Below are positions 29,187 through 37,260 of a DNA stretch of 64,000 nt, one piece after another (position 1 is the stretch's first letter; the number at the start of each line of letters is the position of its first letter). Under the pieces are notes generated by a model. The model was not told the origin of the DNA. It worked only from the letters and a program-made list of their open reading frames with translations, and did not search any database. This stretch comes from Roseateles oligotrophus (GTDB lineage: Bacteria > Pseudomonadota > Gammaproteobacteria > Burkholderiales > Burkholderiaceae_C). The position numbers and the translations under genes were made by a program. The DNA is taken from NCBI RefSeq assembly GCF_014204525.1, contig NZ_JACHLP010000004.1:310001-374000 (forward strand). Direction: 5' to 3'.

Positions 29187-29968
29187 GGGGCACGGTCTGG
29201 TTTGTCGGCGCGGGTCCGGGTGATCCGGACCTGATCACCGTCAAGGGACGGGGTTTGATTGAGCGTGCCGGCGCCATCCTGTTCGCCGGCTCCCTGGTCA
29301 ACGAGGCCGCCACGCGCTGGGCGCCGCCCGGCTGCCTGATCGCCGACAGCAAGGACATGACGCTGGAGCAGATGGCCGCCTGGTTGATCGCGCAAGCGGC
29401 CCAGCACGAGGTGGTGATACGGCTGCAGACCGGCGACCCGGCCCTGTACGGCACCTTGATCGAGGTGGTGCAGCCCCTGGACGCGGCCGGCGTGCCGGTG
29501 GCCGTGGTGCCGGGCGTCAGCTCGGCCATGGCCTCGGCGGCGGCGGCGGTGGAGAGCTTCACCCTGCCCGAGGTGACGCAGACGGTGATCTTCACCCGCG
29601 TCGAGGGCCGCACTCCCATGCCGGCCGGCGAGAGCCTGGCCGAGCTGGCGGCCCACCACTGCACGCTGTGCATCTATCTGTCCATCACCTTGCTGCACAA
29701 GGTGGAGGCGGGCCTGCGCGAGGCCGGCTGGGCCGAGGACGCGCCCATGCTGGTGGTGCACAAGGCCAGCTGGCCGGGCGAGCAGAAAATCGTGCGCGGC
29801 ACGCTGGCGACGATCAAGCAGCTGTGCCGCGAGGCCGGCCTGGTCAGCCAGAGCATGATCATCGCCAGCCCCACCCTGGGCTCGCGCGGCTGGGCCGAGT
29901 TGACCAAGTCCAAGCTCTACGACGCGACGTTCACGCACCGCTTCCGGCGCGCGACTACATCCGCTTAA
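29183..29968 (+). CDS. cobM: Precorrin-4/cobalt-precorrin-4 C11-methyltransferase
   Basis: A 261-residue SAM-dependent tetrapyrrole methylase (CbiF in the early-cobalt pathway). The SAM-binding GAGPGDPDLITVKG is at the N-terminus, and LQTGDPALYGT and PGVSSAMASAAAA are conserved. It adds a methyl at C11. The ATG overlaps the cbiM stop (ATGA). Given that cbiX, cbiD and cbiG are in the same operon, the substrate is probably the cobalt form. Confidence 0.94.
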   Translation: MRGTVWFVGAGPGDPDLITVKGRGLIERAGAILFAGSLVNEAATRWAPPGCLIADSKDMTLEQMAAWLIAQAAQHEVVIRLQTGDPALYGTLIEVVQPLDAAGVPVAVVPGVSSAMASAAAAVESFTLPEVTQTVIFTRVEGRTPMPAGESLAELAAHHCTLCIYLSITLLHKVEAGLREAGWAEDAPMLVVHKASWPGEQKIVRGTLATIKQLCREAGLVSQSMIIASPTLGSRGWAELTKSKLYDATFTHRFRRATTSA

Positions 29969-29973
29969 ATCAA

Positions 29974-30903
29974 ATGTCAGACACCACCATCCTGCTGGTC
30001 GGCCATGGCTCGCGCGAGCGCGCCGGCAATGACGAGATCGAACATTTCACCGCCCATTGGCGCGAGCAGCACCCGGCCTGGCGCATCGAGCTCTGCTTCA
30101 TCGAATTCGCCGAGGTCGAGCTGGAAGAGGGGCTGGAGCGGGCCGCCCAGGGTGCTGGCCGCGTCATCGTGGCGCCGCTGATCCTGAACGCCGCCGGCCA
30201 TGTCAGGACCGAGATCCCCGGCCATATCGCCCGCGCCCGTCTGCGCTGGCCGCAGGTGCAGTTCGACTACGCCCCGCATCTGGGCGCTTGCGAGCCGGTG
30301 CTGCAAATCCTGCTGCGCCAGCTGCGCGCCTGCATGCAAAGCCTGGACATGCCGGACCCGCGTAACACCGGCGTTATCTTGCTGGGCCGGGGCTCTTCGG
30401 ACCGGCAGGCCAATGGCGAGGTGGCCAAGCTGGCGCGCTGGATCTGGGAGGAGGGCGAGCATGAGCTGGTGGACATTGCCTTCACCGGCATCACCCACCC
30501 GCGCCTGGAGCTGGCCGTGCAGCGCCAGGTGGCCTTGGGCATGAAGCAAATCATCGTCCTGCCTTACTACCTGTTCACCGGCACCCTGATGCAGCGCATC
30601 CAGCGCCAGATGCAACATCTGGCCCAGCAGTACCCGCAGATCCGCTTTGCCCACGGCCGCTACTTCGGCTTCGAGCCCGAGATCGGCCGCCTGCTGAGCG
30701 AGCGCGTGCAGGGCTTGCTGGATGGGGGCCAGAGCCCCGTCCACATCCCCGCGGAGGCGGCGGCCTGGGAGTCGCACCACCATGGCCATGATCACGGTCA
30801 TGCGCACCATCATTCGCATGAGCATGACCACGACCATGCGCATGCCCACGATCACGCCCATGGCTGCGGCCACGAGCACACAGCGCGCAGCAAATGCCTA
30901 TGA
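29974..30903 (+). CDS. cbiX: Sirohydrochlorin cobaltochelatase, long CbiX with His-rich tail
   Basis: A 309-residue chelatase with two CbiX-like halves. The first active-site histidine is in LLVGHGSRERAGNDE, and AGHVRTEIPGHIA follows; the second half has LLGRGSSDRQANGE. It inserts cobalt into sirohydrochlorin at the start of the anaerobic-type pathway. The last 40 residues (bases about 30774-30885) are a histidine-rich, Asp-containing tail (HHHGHDHGHAHHH and similar), a likely cobalt store or chaperone. No Fe-S motif is seen in the tail. Its end overlaps the cobH start. Confidence 0.94.
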   Translation: MSDTTILLVGHGSRERAGNDEIEHFTAHWREQHPAWRIELCFIEFAEVELEEGLERAAQGAGRVIVAPLILNAAGHVRTEIPGHIARARLRWPQVQFDYAPHLGACEPVLQILLRQLRACMQSLDMPDPRNTGVILLGRGSSDRQANGEVAKLARWIWEEGEHELVDIAFTGITHPRLELAVQRQVALGMKQIIVLPYYLFTGTLMQRIQRQMQHLAQQYPQIRFAHGRYFGFEPEIGRLLSERVQGLLDGGQSPVHIPAEAAAWESHHHGHDHGHAHHHSHEHDHDHAHAHDHAHGCGHEHTARSKCL

Positions 30904-31577
30904 GCACGCCCAATACCGTCACCGAACAGCTGACCGCCGCCGGCCAGGCCATCGAGCATGACTCTTTTGCGGTGATCGACCGCGAGGTCGAGTCCCATGC
31001 CTACACGGCCCAGCAATGGCCCATCGTGCGGCGCATGATCCACGCCAATGCCGACTTCGACTTCAACGGCCTGACCGACTTCCACCCCGAGGCCGTGACC
31101 CGGGGCCTGCAGGCCGTGCTGGGCCGCAGCACCCGTGTGGTGGCCGATGTGGAGATGATTTGCGTGGGCCTGTCCAAGCCCCGGCTGGCGCATTTCGGCA
31201 TCAGCACCCACCAGTTCATCAGCGACGAGGACGTGATCGCCAGGGCCAAGCAGGAGGGCACGACGCGCGCCGTGCAAGCCATGCGCAAGGCCCATGCCCA
31301 GGGCCTGCTGGAGGGCGCCATCATAGCCATCGGCAATGCGCCGACGGCCTTGATCGAAGTGGTGAGGCTGATACGCGAAGAAGGCCTGCGACCCGCTCTG
31401 GTGGTGGGCATGCCGGTGGGCTTTGTCTCGGCACTGGAGAGCAAGGATTTGATGGCCGAGGAAACGGCCACGCCCTGGATCGTCATCCGCGGCCGCAAGG
31501 GCGGCTCCACCCTGGTCGTGGCCGCCATCCATGCCTTGCTGGGCCTGGCCGAGGCGCAGGAGCTGAACCGGCCATGA
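30900..31577 (+). CDS. cobH: Precorrin-8X methylmutase
   Basis: A 225-residue CobH/CbiC, which moves the methyl from C11 to C12 to give hydrogenobyrinate or cobyrinate. The catalytic histidine is in RRMIHANADFDF, and FVSALESKDLM and IGNAPTALIEV are conserved. The start at 30900 overlaps the cbiX stop (ATGA); an in-frame ATG two codons earlier (30894) is possible. It is followed by cbiD with the same type of overlap. Confidence 0.94.
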   Translation: MSTPNTVTEQLTAAGQAIEHDSFAVIDREVESHAYTAQQWPIVRRMIHANADFDFNGLTDFHPEAVTRGLQAVLGRSTRVVADVEMICVGLSKPRLAHFGISTHQFISDEDVIARAKQEGTTRAVQAMRKAHAQGLLEGAIIAIGNAPTALIEVVRLIREEGLRPALVVGMPVGFVSALESKDLMAEETATPWIVIRGRKGGSTLVVAAIHALLGLAEAQELNRP

Positions 31578-32677
31578 TGGAAAAAACCGTCAAGCGCGGC
31601 ACGCGCACCGGCTTCACCACGGGGGCTTGCTCGGCGGCCGCCGCGCGTGCCGCCGTGCTGGGCCTGCTGGACGGTGCGGTGCCCGCCGAGGTGGAGTGTT
31701 TGCTGCCCAATGGCCAGCGCGTCAAGTTCGCGGTCAACGACGGCCGCTGCGACGGCAGCACGGCCCACGCCATGGTCATCAAGGACGCCGGCGACGACCC
31801 CGACTGCACCGACAAAGCCCATCTGACCGCCGATGTGCGCGTGCGCGCCGATCTGCAGGGTCAGGTCTTGCTGAGCGGCGGCGAGGGCGTGGGCACGGTC
31901 ACCATGCCGGGCCTGGGCCTGGCCGTGGGCGGGCCGGCCATCAACCCGGTGCCGCGGCAAAACATCGAGGACAACGTGCGCGAGGTCGGCGCGGCCCTGC
32001 TGGACGAGGTGGGGCTGGAGGTCTGCATCTCGGTGCCCCAAGGCCTGGAGATGGCCAAGAAGACGCTCAATGCCCGCCTCGGCATCCTGGGCGGCATCAG
32101 CATCCTGGGCACCACCGGCATCGTCAAGCCTTACTCCACCGCGGCCTACCGGGCCAGCGTGGTGCAGGGCGTGCAGGTGGCCGGTACCACGGGTGCCGGC
32201 ATGGTGGCGCTGACGACCGGCGGGCGCACCGAGAAGTTTGTGATGGAGGAGATGCCCGATCTGCCGCAAGCCTGCTTTGTGCAGATGGGCGATTTCTTGC
32301 GCTATGCGCTGGACGCGGCCGTCAAGGCCAAGCTGGCCCATGTGGTCATCGGCGGCATGGTGGGCAAGCTGACCAAGATCGCCCAGGGCGAGACCATCAC
32401 CCACGCCGGCCGCGCCGAGGTGGACACCGGCCTGCTGGCCGATTTGTGCGCCGGCATCGGCGTGCCGCCCGAGGTCTGCGACGACATCCGTAAGGCCGAG
32501 ACCGCGCGTTATGCCAGCGAGCGCGTCGAGGCCCTGGGCCTGGTGCTGGCATTCCACCAGGCCCTGGCCGAGAAGGTGGTGAGCACCGTGATGGGCCGCT
32601 ACCCCGAAAAATTCAAATTGACCGTGCTGGTCTGCGACTTTGACGGTCGCAAGCTGGCCGAGGCAAATTCCCTATGA
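31574..32677 (+). CDS. cbiD: Cobalt-precorrin-5B C1-methyltransferase
   Basis: A 367-residue CbiD. The diagnostic GTRTGFTTGACSAAAARAA is at the N-terminus, with GEGVGTVTMPGLGL and SILGTTGIVKPYS further on. CbiD occurs only in the early-cobalt (anaerobic-type) pathway, so it defines the route used by this operon. The ATG overlaps the cobH stop; a second ATG three bases later is possible. Confidence 0.96.
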   Translation: MMEKTVKRGTRTGFTTGACSAAAARAAVLGLLDGAVPAEVECLLPNGQRVKFAVNDGRCDGSTAHAMVIKDAGDDPDCTDKAHLTADVRVRADLQGQVLLSGGEGVGTVTMPGLGLAVGGPAINPVPRQNIEDNVREVGAALLDEVGLEVCISVPQGLEMAKKTLNARLGILGGISILGTTGIVKPYSTAAYRASVVQGVQVAGTTGAGMVALTTGGRTEKFVMEEMPDLPQACFVQMGDFLRYALDAAVKAKLAHVVIGGMVGKLTKIAQGETITHAGRAEVDTGLLADLCAGIGVPPEVCDDIRKAETARYASERVEALGLVLAFHQALAEKVVSTVMGRYPEKFKLTVLVCDFDGRKLAEANSL

Positions 32678-33999
32678 GCGAAGACTTGACCTACGAAGGC
32701 CGCTACTTCAGCGGCGGCAAGCGCTGCCAGGTGATCGGCGTGCTGGACGATGGCGTGGCCTCCCTGAGCGCGCGCGCCCTGCATGCCCTGCGCCATGCCG
32801 ATTGCGTGATCGGCGGCAGCCGCACCCTGGCCCTGTTTGCCAGCGAGATCGCAGCCACGGCGCGCCAGCTGGATTTGACCGGCGCCCTCTCCAAGGTGCC
32901 CGAATGGGTGCGCGAGAGCCAGGCCGCCGGCCAGGCCTGCGTGGTGCTGGCCACCGGCGACCCGCTGTGCTTTGGCATCGCGAGTTATCTGGCCGCACGC
33001 CTGTGCATAGACGCGCTGGAGGTGATGCCCAATCTGAGCACCCTCCAGCTCGCCTGCGCCCGTTTGGGCATGCCCTGGCAGGACATGAAGCTCTGCTCCG
33101 TTCACAGCGCCGATGCCGGTGAATGGCAGGAGGGCGCCGACGCCCGCCACGGCCTCTATGCCCTCTTGCAAACGGCCCGCCAGCATGACCGCCTGGCCGT
33201 GCTGACCAGCCCGCTCAACACGCCGGGCCGCATCGCCCGCATGCTGCTGGCCGAGGGTCTGGGCGAGGACTTTCAGGTGGCCGTGGCCGAGAACCTCTGC
33301 CAGGCGGAGGAAAAAATCCACGCCGAGCTGAGCCTGGCCGAGCTGGCGCAGCGCGAGTTTGCCGAGCTCAATGTCCTGCTGCTGTGGCGCGGCCAGCGGC
33401 GCGCGCGGCCGGTCCTGTTCGGGCGCCCTGACGCCAGCTTCGAGCAGCGCCAACCCGAGAAGGGCTTGATCACCAAGCAGGAGGTGCGCGCGGTCTCGCT
33501 GGCGCGCATGCAGCTGCGCGCCGACAGCATCGTCTGGGACATCGGCGCCGGCAGCGGCTCGGTCGGCCTGGAGGCGGCGCAGCTGTGCGCCGAGGGCCAT
33601 GTTTATGCGGTCGAGAAGAATGTCGACGATCACGCCATCGCCCTGCGCAACCGCCGTGCGGCCGGCCTGTCCAACTACAGCCTGATCCACGCCAAGGCGC
33701 CACAGGGCCTGGCCGACTGGCCGGCACCGGACGCCGTCTTCATCGGCGGCTCGGGTGGCGAGCTGGGCGAGCTGATCACGCTGATCCTGGCCCGGCTCAA
33801 GCCCCAGGGCATGCTGGTGATGAACTTCGTCACGATAGAGAACCTGGCCGCCGCCGTCGAGGTCTTGAACGCCGCCGGCGTGCAGTGGGACGTGCTGCAG
33901 ATGCAGGCCTCGCGCAGCAAGCCCATTCTGCATATGCACCGCATGGCGGCCGAGAACCCGGTCTGGATCGTCTGCGCACAAGCGGGGCAGGGCGTATGA
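32674..33999 (+). CDS. cobL: Precorrin-6Y C5,15-methyltransferase, CbiE-CbiT fusion
   Basis: A 441-residue bifunctional enzyme. The N-terminal CbiE tetrapyrrole methylase (about residues 18-220, CQVIGVLDDGVASLS and LATGDPLCFGIASYL) adds methyls at C5 and/or C15. The C-terminal CbiT Rossmann methyltransferase (about 250-435, with SAM motif DIGAGSGSVGLEAAQ) adds the C15 methyl and decarboxylates. The fused form is the usual CobL. Its ATG overlaps the cbiD stop and its own stop overlaps cobI. Confidence 0.94.
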   Translation: MSEDLTYEGRYFSGGKRCQVIGVLDDGVASLSARALHALRHADCVIGGSRTLALFASEIAATARQLDLTGALSKVPEWVRESQAAGQACVVLATGDPLCFGIASYLAARLCIDALEVMPNLSTLQLACARLGMPWQDMKLCSVHSADAGEWQEGADARHGLYALLQTARQHDRLAVLTSPLNTPGRIARMLLAEGLGEDFQVAVAENLCQAEEKIHAELSLAELAQREFAELNVLLLWRGQRRARPVLFGRPDASFEQRQPEKGLITKQEVRAVSLARMQLRADSIVWDIGAGSGSVGLEAAQLCAEGHVYAVEKNVDDHAIALRNRRAAGLSNYSLIHAKAPQGLADWPAPDAVFIGGSGGELGELITLILARLKPQGMLVMNFVTIENLAAAVEVLNAAGVQWDVLQMQASRSKPILHMHRMAAENPVWIVCAQAGQGV

Positions 34000-34766
34000 G
34001 CTTGGGCAAATTGATTGGCGTCAGCTTAGGCCCCGGCGACGCCGACCTGATCACCCGCCGCGCCTGGGCCCAGCTACAGCGCAGCGAAGCCTTGTGGACC
34101 TACCCGGTACGCTCCCTGAAGACGGAGAGTTATGCCCTGGCCATAGCCCAGCGCAGCGGCGTCGCCGTGCCCGAGGACGCCCAGCACCTGCTGTTCCCGA
34201 TGACGCACGACGTCGAGAAGCTCTCGCGCGCCTGGTTGCGCGCCGCCACCCAGGTGCTGCCGGTGCTGCAGAGCGGGCGCGATGTGCTCTTCCTGGTCGA
34301 GGGCGATGCCTCCACCTACGCCACCTTCGGCCATCTGGAGCGCACCGTGCGCGGCCTGGACGCCGCCGTGCAGGTGGAGATCATCCCCGGCATCACCAGC
34401 TTCCATGCCTCCTGCGCCCGATTGCAGATCCCCTTCTCGGAGCAGGATGACACCGTCGCCATCGTGCCCGCCGCCTACGGCGTGGAGATGGTGGAACGCA
34501 TGCTGGATGACTTCGACACCCTGGTGCTGATGAAGGTCAAGCCCCTGATCGATGAGCTGATCGATCTGCTGGAGCGCCGCGACTTGCTGGATAAAAGCTG
34601 CTTTGTCGAAAAAGCCGGCGCCCCCGAGGAGCGCGTGCTGCGCGGCCCCGAGCTGCTGAGCCTGCGCGGGACCAAGGTCAACTACCTGTCCCTGCTGCTG
34701 GTCAAGAACGATCAACGCCTGCGCGGTGAGCGCGTCAAAGGCTGCAAAAAGAAAGTGTCCCCATGA
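33996..34766 (+). CDS. cobI: Precorrin-2 C20-methyltransferase
   Basis: A 256-residue tetrapyrrole methylase (CbiL in the cobalt route). LIGVSLGPGDADLITRRAW provides the SAM-binding loop, with VEGDASTYATF and PGITSFHASCARLQIPF conserved. It adds the C20 methyl to (cobalt-)precorrin-2. The 3' end is Lys-rich (VKGCKKKVSP). It overlaps both neighbours by ATGA junctions. Confidence 0.93.
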   Translation: MSLGKLIGVSLGPGDADLITRRAWAQLQRSEALWTYPVRSLKTESYALAIAQRSGVAVPEDAQHLLFPMTHDVEKLSRAWLRAATQVLPVLQSGRDVLFLVEGDASTYATFGHLERTVRGLDAAVQVEIIPGITSFHASCARLQIPFSEQDDTVAIVPAAYGVEMVERMLDDFDTLVLMKVKPLIDELIDLLERRDLLDKSCFVEKAGAPEERVLRGPELLSLRGTKVNYLSLLLVKNDQRLRGERVKGCKKKVSP

Positions 34767-35524
34767 GCGAAGCAAGACCCGACCCCGCGATTGCGCAGAC
34801 CGTGCGCGTGGTGCTGGTGGCCATCACCAAGCATGGCGCGGCCCAGGTGGCGGCGCTGGCTGCGCAACTGCCGCAGGCGCAGATTTGCGTCTCGGCCAAG
34901 TTTGCCGACTTGATGCAAGGCCTGCCCAACCCGGTACACAGTTACTCGGGCGCCTTCAAGGACGAGATCGCCGGCCTGTTCCAGCGCCATGACCAGATCG
35001 TCTTCTTCGTCTCGCTGGGCGCCGTCGTGCGCCTGATTGCGCCGTTTTTGAAGAGCAAGGACGAGGATCCCGGCGTGCTGGTGGTGGACGATGCCGGCCA
35101 GTTCGTCATCCCCGTGCTCAGCGGCCATGTGGGCGGCGCCAATGCCTGGGCGGAGAAGATCGCGCTCTTGCTGCAGGCGACGCCGGTGCTGACCACGGCC
35201 TCCGATGTGGGCAAGACCATCCCCGTCGACATCCTGGGCCGCGAGCTGGGCTGGGTGGTGGAATGCCCCAAGATCAATATCACCCGCGTCTCGGCCGCCG
35301 TGGTCAACGAAGAACCGGTGGCCGTGGTGCAGGAGGCCGGCAGCCGCCAGTGGTGGACCCGGCCCACGCCGCTGCCGGCCAATATCCATTTATTCGACAG
35401 CCTGGCCGAGGTGGACCTGGCCCGCTTCAAGGCGGTGTTATGGATCACCCATGCCGAGGTGCCCGAGGCGCAATGGCAGGCTCTGCATGAGCGCCTGGTG
35501 GTCTACCGCCCGCCGCGCGCATGA
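34763..35524 (+). CDS. cbiG: Cobalt-precorrin-5A hydrolase, CbiG N-terminal and middle part
   Basis: A 253-residue CbiG lacking the usual C-terminal domain. The N-terminal SLGAVVRLIAPFL and the GQFVIPVLSGHVGGANAWA motif are diagnostic. CbiG opens the ring lactone and releases acetaldehyde in the anaerobic-type pathway. The missing C-terminal domain is encoded as the first part of the next gene, whose start overlaps this stop (ATGA), so the two halves are made together. Confidence 0.9.
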   Translation: MSEARPDPAIAQTVRVVLVAITKHGAAQVAALAAQLPQAQICVSAKFADLMQGLPNPVHSYSGAFKDEIAGLFQRHDQIVFFVSLGAVVRLIAPFLKSKDEDPGVLVVDDAGQFVIPVLSGHVGGANAWAEKIALLLQATPVLTTASDVGKTIPVDILGRELGWVVECPKINITRVSAAVVNEEPVAVVQEAGSRQWWTRPTPLPANIHLFDSLAEVDLARFKAVLWITHAEVPEAQWQALHERLVVYRPPRA

Positions 35525-36927
35525 AGATTGCCCTGGGCCTGGGCTGCGACCGCGGCACGCCCCTGGCCACGCTGGAGCGGGCCGTGGCGCAGGCGCTGGA
35601 CAGCCTGGGCCTGGCCTGGGCGGATGTGGTGGCCGTGGCCAGCATAGACCTGAAGGCCGACGAGACCGGCCTGCTGGCCCTGGCCGCCCAGCAGGGCTGG
35701 CAGATCCGCTTTTACAGCGCCGCCGAATTGGCCGCCGTGCCCGTGCCCAACCCCTCGGAGACGGTGCGCAAATACACCGGCAGCCCCTCGGTCAGCGAGG
35801 CCGCGGCCCTGCTGGCGGCGGGCGTGGACATGAGCCAGCTGCTGCTGGAAAAACACAAGCTGCGCGGCCCCGAGGACGGCCGCAACGCCACCGTATCGAT
35901 AGCAAGGATGAAAGAAATGACTGAGCAGCAAGACAGCACAGCGCCCCAGGCCGGCAAGATCATGCTGGTGGGCATAGGCCCGGGCAGCGTGGACCATATG
36001 ACGCTGCGCGCCCGGCAGGCGATTGCCGAAGCCGATGTGGTGATTGGTTACGTCACCTATATCAAGCTGGTGGCCGATCTGCTGGAAGGCAAGGAGATCA
36101 TCCGCAAAAGCATGACCGAGGAGCTGGATCGCGCCGTCAGCGCGCTCGAGGCGGCCGAGGCCGGCAAAAAGGTGGCGCTGATCTCCAGCGGCGACGCCGG
36201 CGTCTACGGCATGGCGGGGCCGACCTACGAGGTCTTGTTCCAGGCCGGCTGGACGCCCGAGCACCCGGTGCAGCTGGAGATCATTCCCGGCGCCTCGGCC
36301 ATCAATAGCTGCGCGGCCCGCGTCGGTGCGCCGCTGACGCATGATTTCTGCTCCATCTCGCTGTCCGACCTGCTGACGCCCTGGCCGGTGATCGCGCGCC
36401 GCCTGGATGCCGCCGCCTATGCCGACTTTGTGGTGGCGCTCTACAACCCCAAGAGCGGCCGCCGCACGCGGCAAATCGTCGAGGCCCAGCGCCTGTTCCT
36501 GCGCCACCGCCGGCCCGACACGCCGGTGGCCATTGTCAAGAGCGCCTATCGCCGGCGCGAGCGCATCGAGTTCACCACGCTGGACCGCATGAGCGAGGCC
36601 GATATCGGCATGCTCAGCACCGTGCTGATCGGTAATAGCAATACCGTCGTTCAGCATGGCCTGATGGTGACGCCGCGCGGCTATGCCAATAAATACCATC
36701 TGGACGAGGGCGGTGCCACCCGCAGCGGCGAGAAGCCCGGGCGCTCGCTCAGCACCGGCCTGCTGGGCTGGCTGGAGACTCTGCAGGCCGCGCACGCCGA
36801 AGGTGCGAGTTATGAGGATCTGGCGGCCGAATACCGCCTGCCGCTGGACTACATCCGCGCCACCCTGAGCGAGCCGCTGGAAGCGGCCGCGCCCGATAGC
36901 AGCGAAGAGGAGATGGCGACCGAGTAA
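35521..36927 (+). CDS. cobJ: Fusion of CbiG C-terminal/CobE domain with precorrin-3B C17-methyltransferase
   Basis: A 468-residue two-domain protein. Residues 1-125 (IALGLGCDRGTPLATLERAV, SIDLKADETGLL, FYSAAELAAVPVPNPSE) match the CobE/CbiG C-terminal domain. After a polar linker, residues about 146-395 are CobJ/CbiH (MLVGIGPGSVDHMTLRA, SSGDAGVYGMAG, PGASAINSCAARVGAPL), which methylates C17 with ring contraction. An internal AAGGA (35904-35908) eight bases before an in-frame ATG at 35917 could give free CobJ as well. A C-terminal tail of about 70 residues is extra. Confidence 0.9.
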   Translation: MKIALGLGCDRGTPLATLERAVAQALDSLGLAWADVVAVASIDLKADETGLLALAAQQGWQIRFYSAAELAAVPVPNPSETVRKYTGSPSVSEAAALLAAGVDMSQLLLEKHKLRGPEDGRNATVSIARMKEMTEQQDSTAPQAGKIMLVGIGPGSVDHMTLRARQAIAEADVVIGYVTYIKLVADLLEGKEIIRKSMTEELDRAVSALEAAEAGKKVALISSGDAGVYGMAGPTYEVLFQAGWTPEHPVQLEIIPGASAINSCAARVGAPLTHDFCSISLSDLLTPWPVIARRLDAAAYADFVVALYNPKSGRRTRQIVEAQRLFLRHRRPDTPVAIVKSAYRRRERIEFTTLDRMSEADIGMLSTVLIGNSNTVVQHGLMVTPRGYANKYHLDEGGATRSGEKPGRSLSTGLLGWLETLQAAHAEGASYEDLAAEYRLPLDYIRATLSEPLEAAAPDSSEEEMATE

Positions 36928-36945
36928 ATCAATTTTTTACAAGCT

Positions 36946-37130
36946 GCCAGGTGCCAGCGCGCCCTCTGGGGCGCTTGGTTAAACGGGAACGGGGATGAAA
37001 AGCCCCGACTGCCCCCGCAACGGTGGGCGAGTGTGGTGAGTTCAGGGTGTTTGGCACCGGCCACTGAATCCGCGGATTCGGGAAGGCGAACGACACAAGA
37101 CTCGCGAGTCCGGATACCGGCCTGCCAGCC
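36946..37130 (+). ncRNA. Cobalamin (B12) riboswitch, second copy
   Basis: Aptamer signatures in order are AGGTGCCAGCGC at 36949, TTGGTTAAACGGGAA at 36975-36989, CTGCCCCCGCAACGG at 37009-37023, and GAGTCCGGATACCGGCC at 37106-37122. It is followed by the TonB-dependent receptor start at 37261, about 130 bases later. No obvious terminator or strong Shine-Dalgarno is present before that ATG, so regulation at translation is plausible. Confidence 0.93.
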
Positions 37131-37260
37131 CAGCCGCCACCGCCTTTGTGCGTGTGGCATTTTGCAAAACCGCCTACGGGGTGTTGGACGGAATCGGGCT
37201 TGTGCGCACACGCGCGCAGGGCTGGATTCGGGCCATGTGGGCGGGTATTGAGCTCATCTC

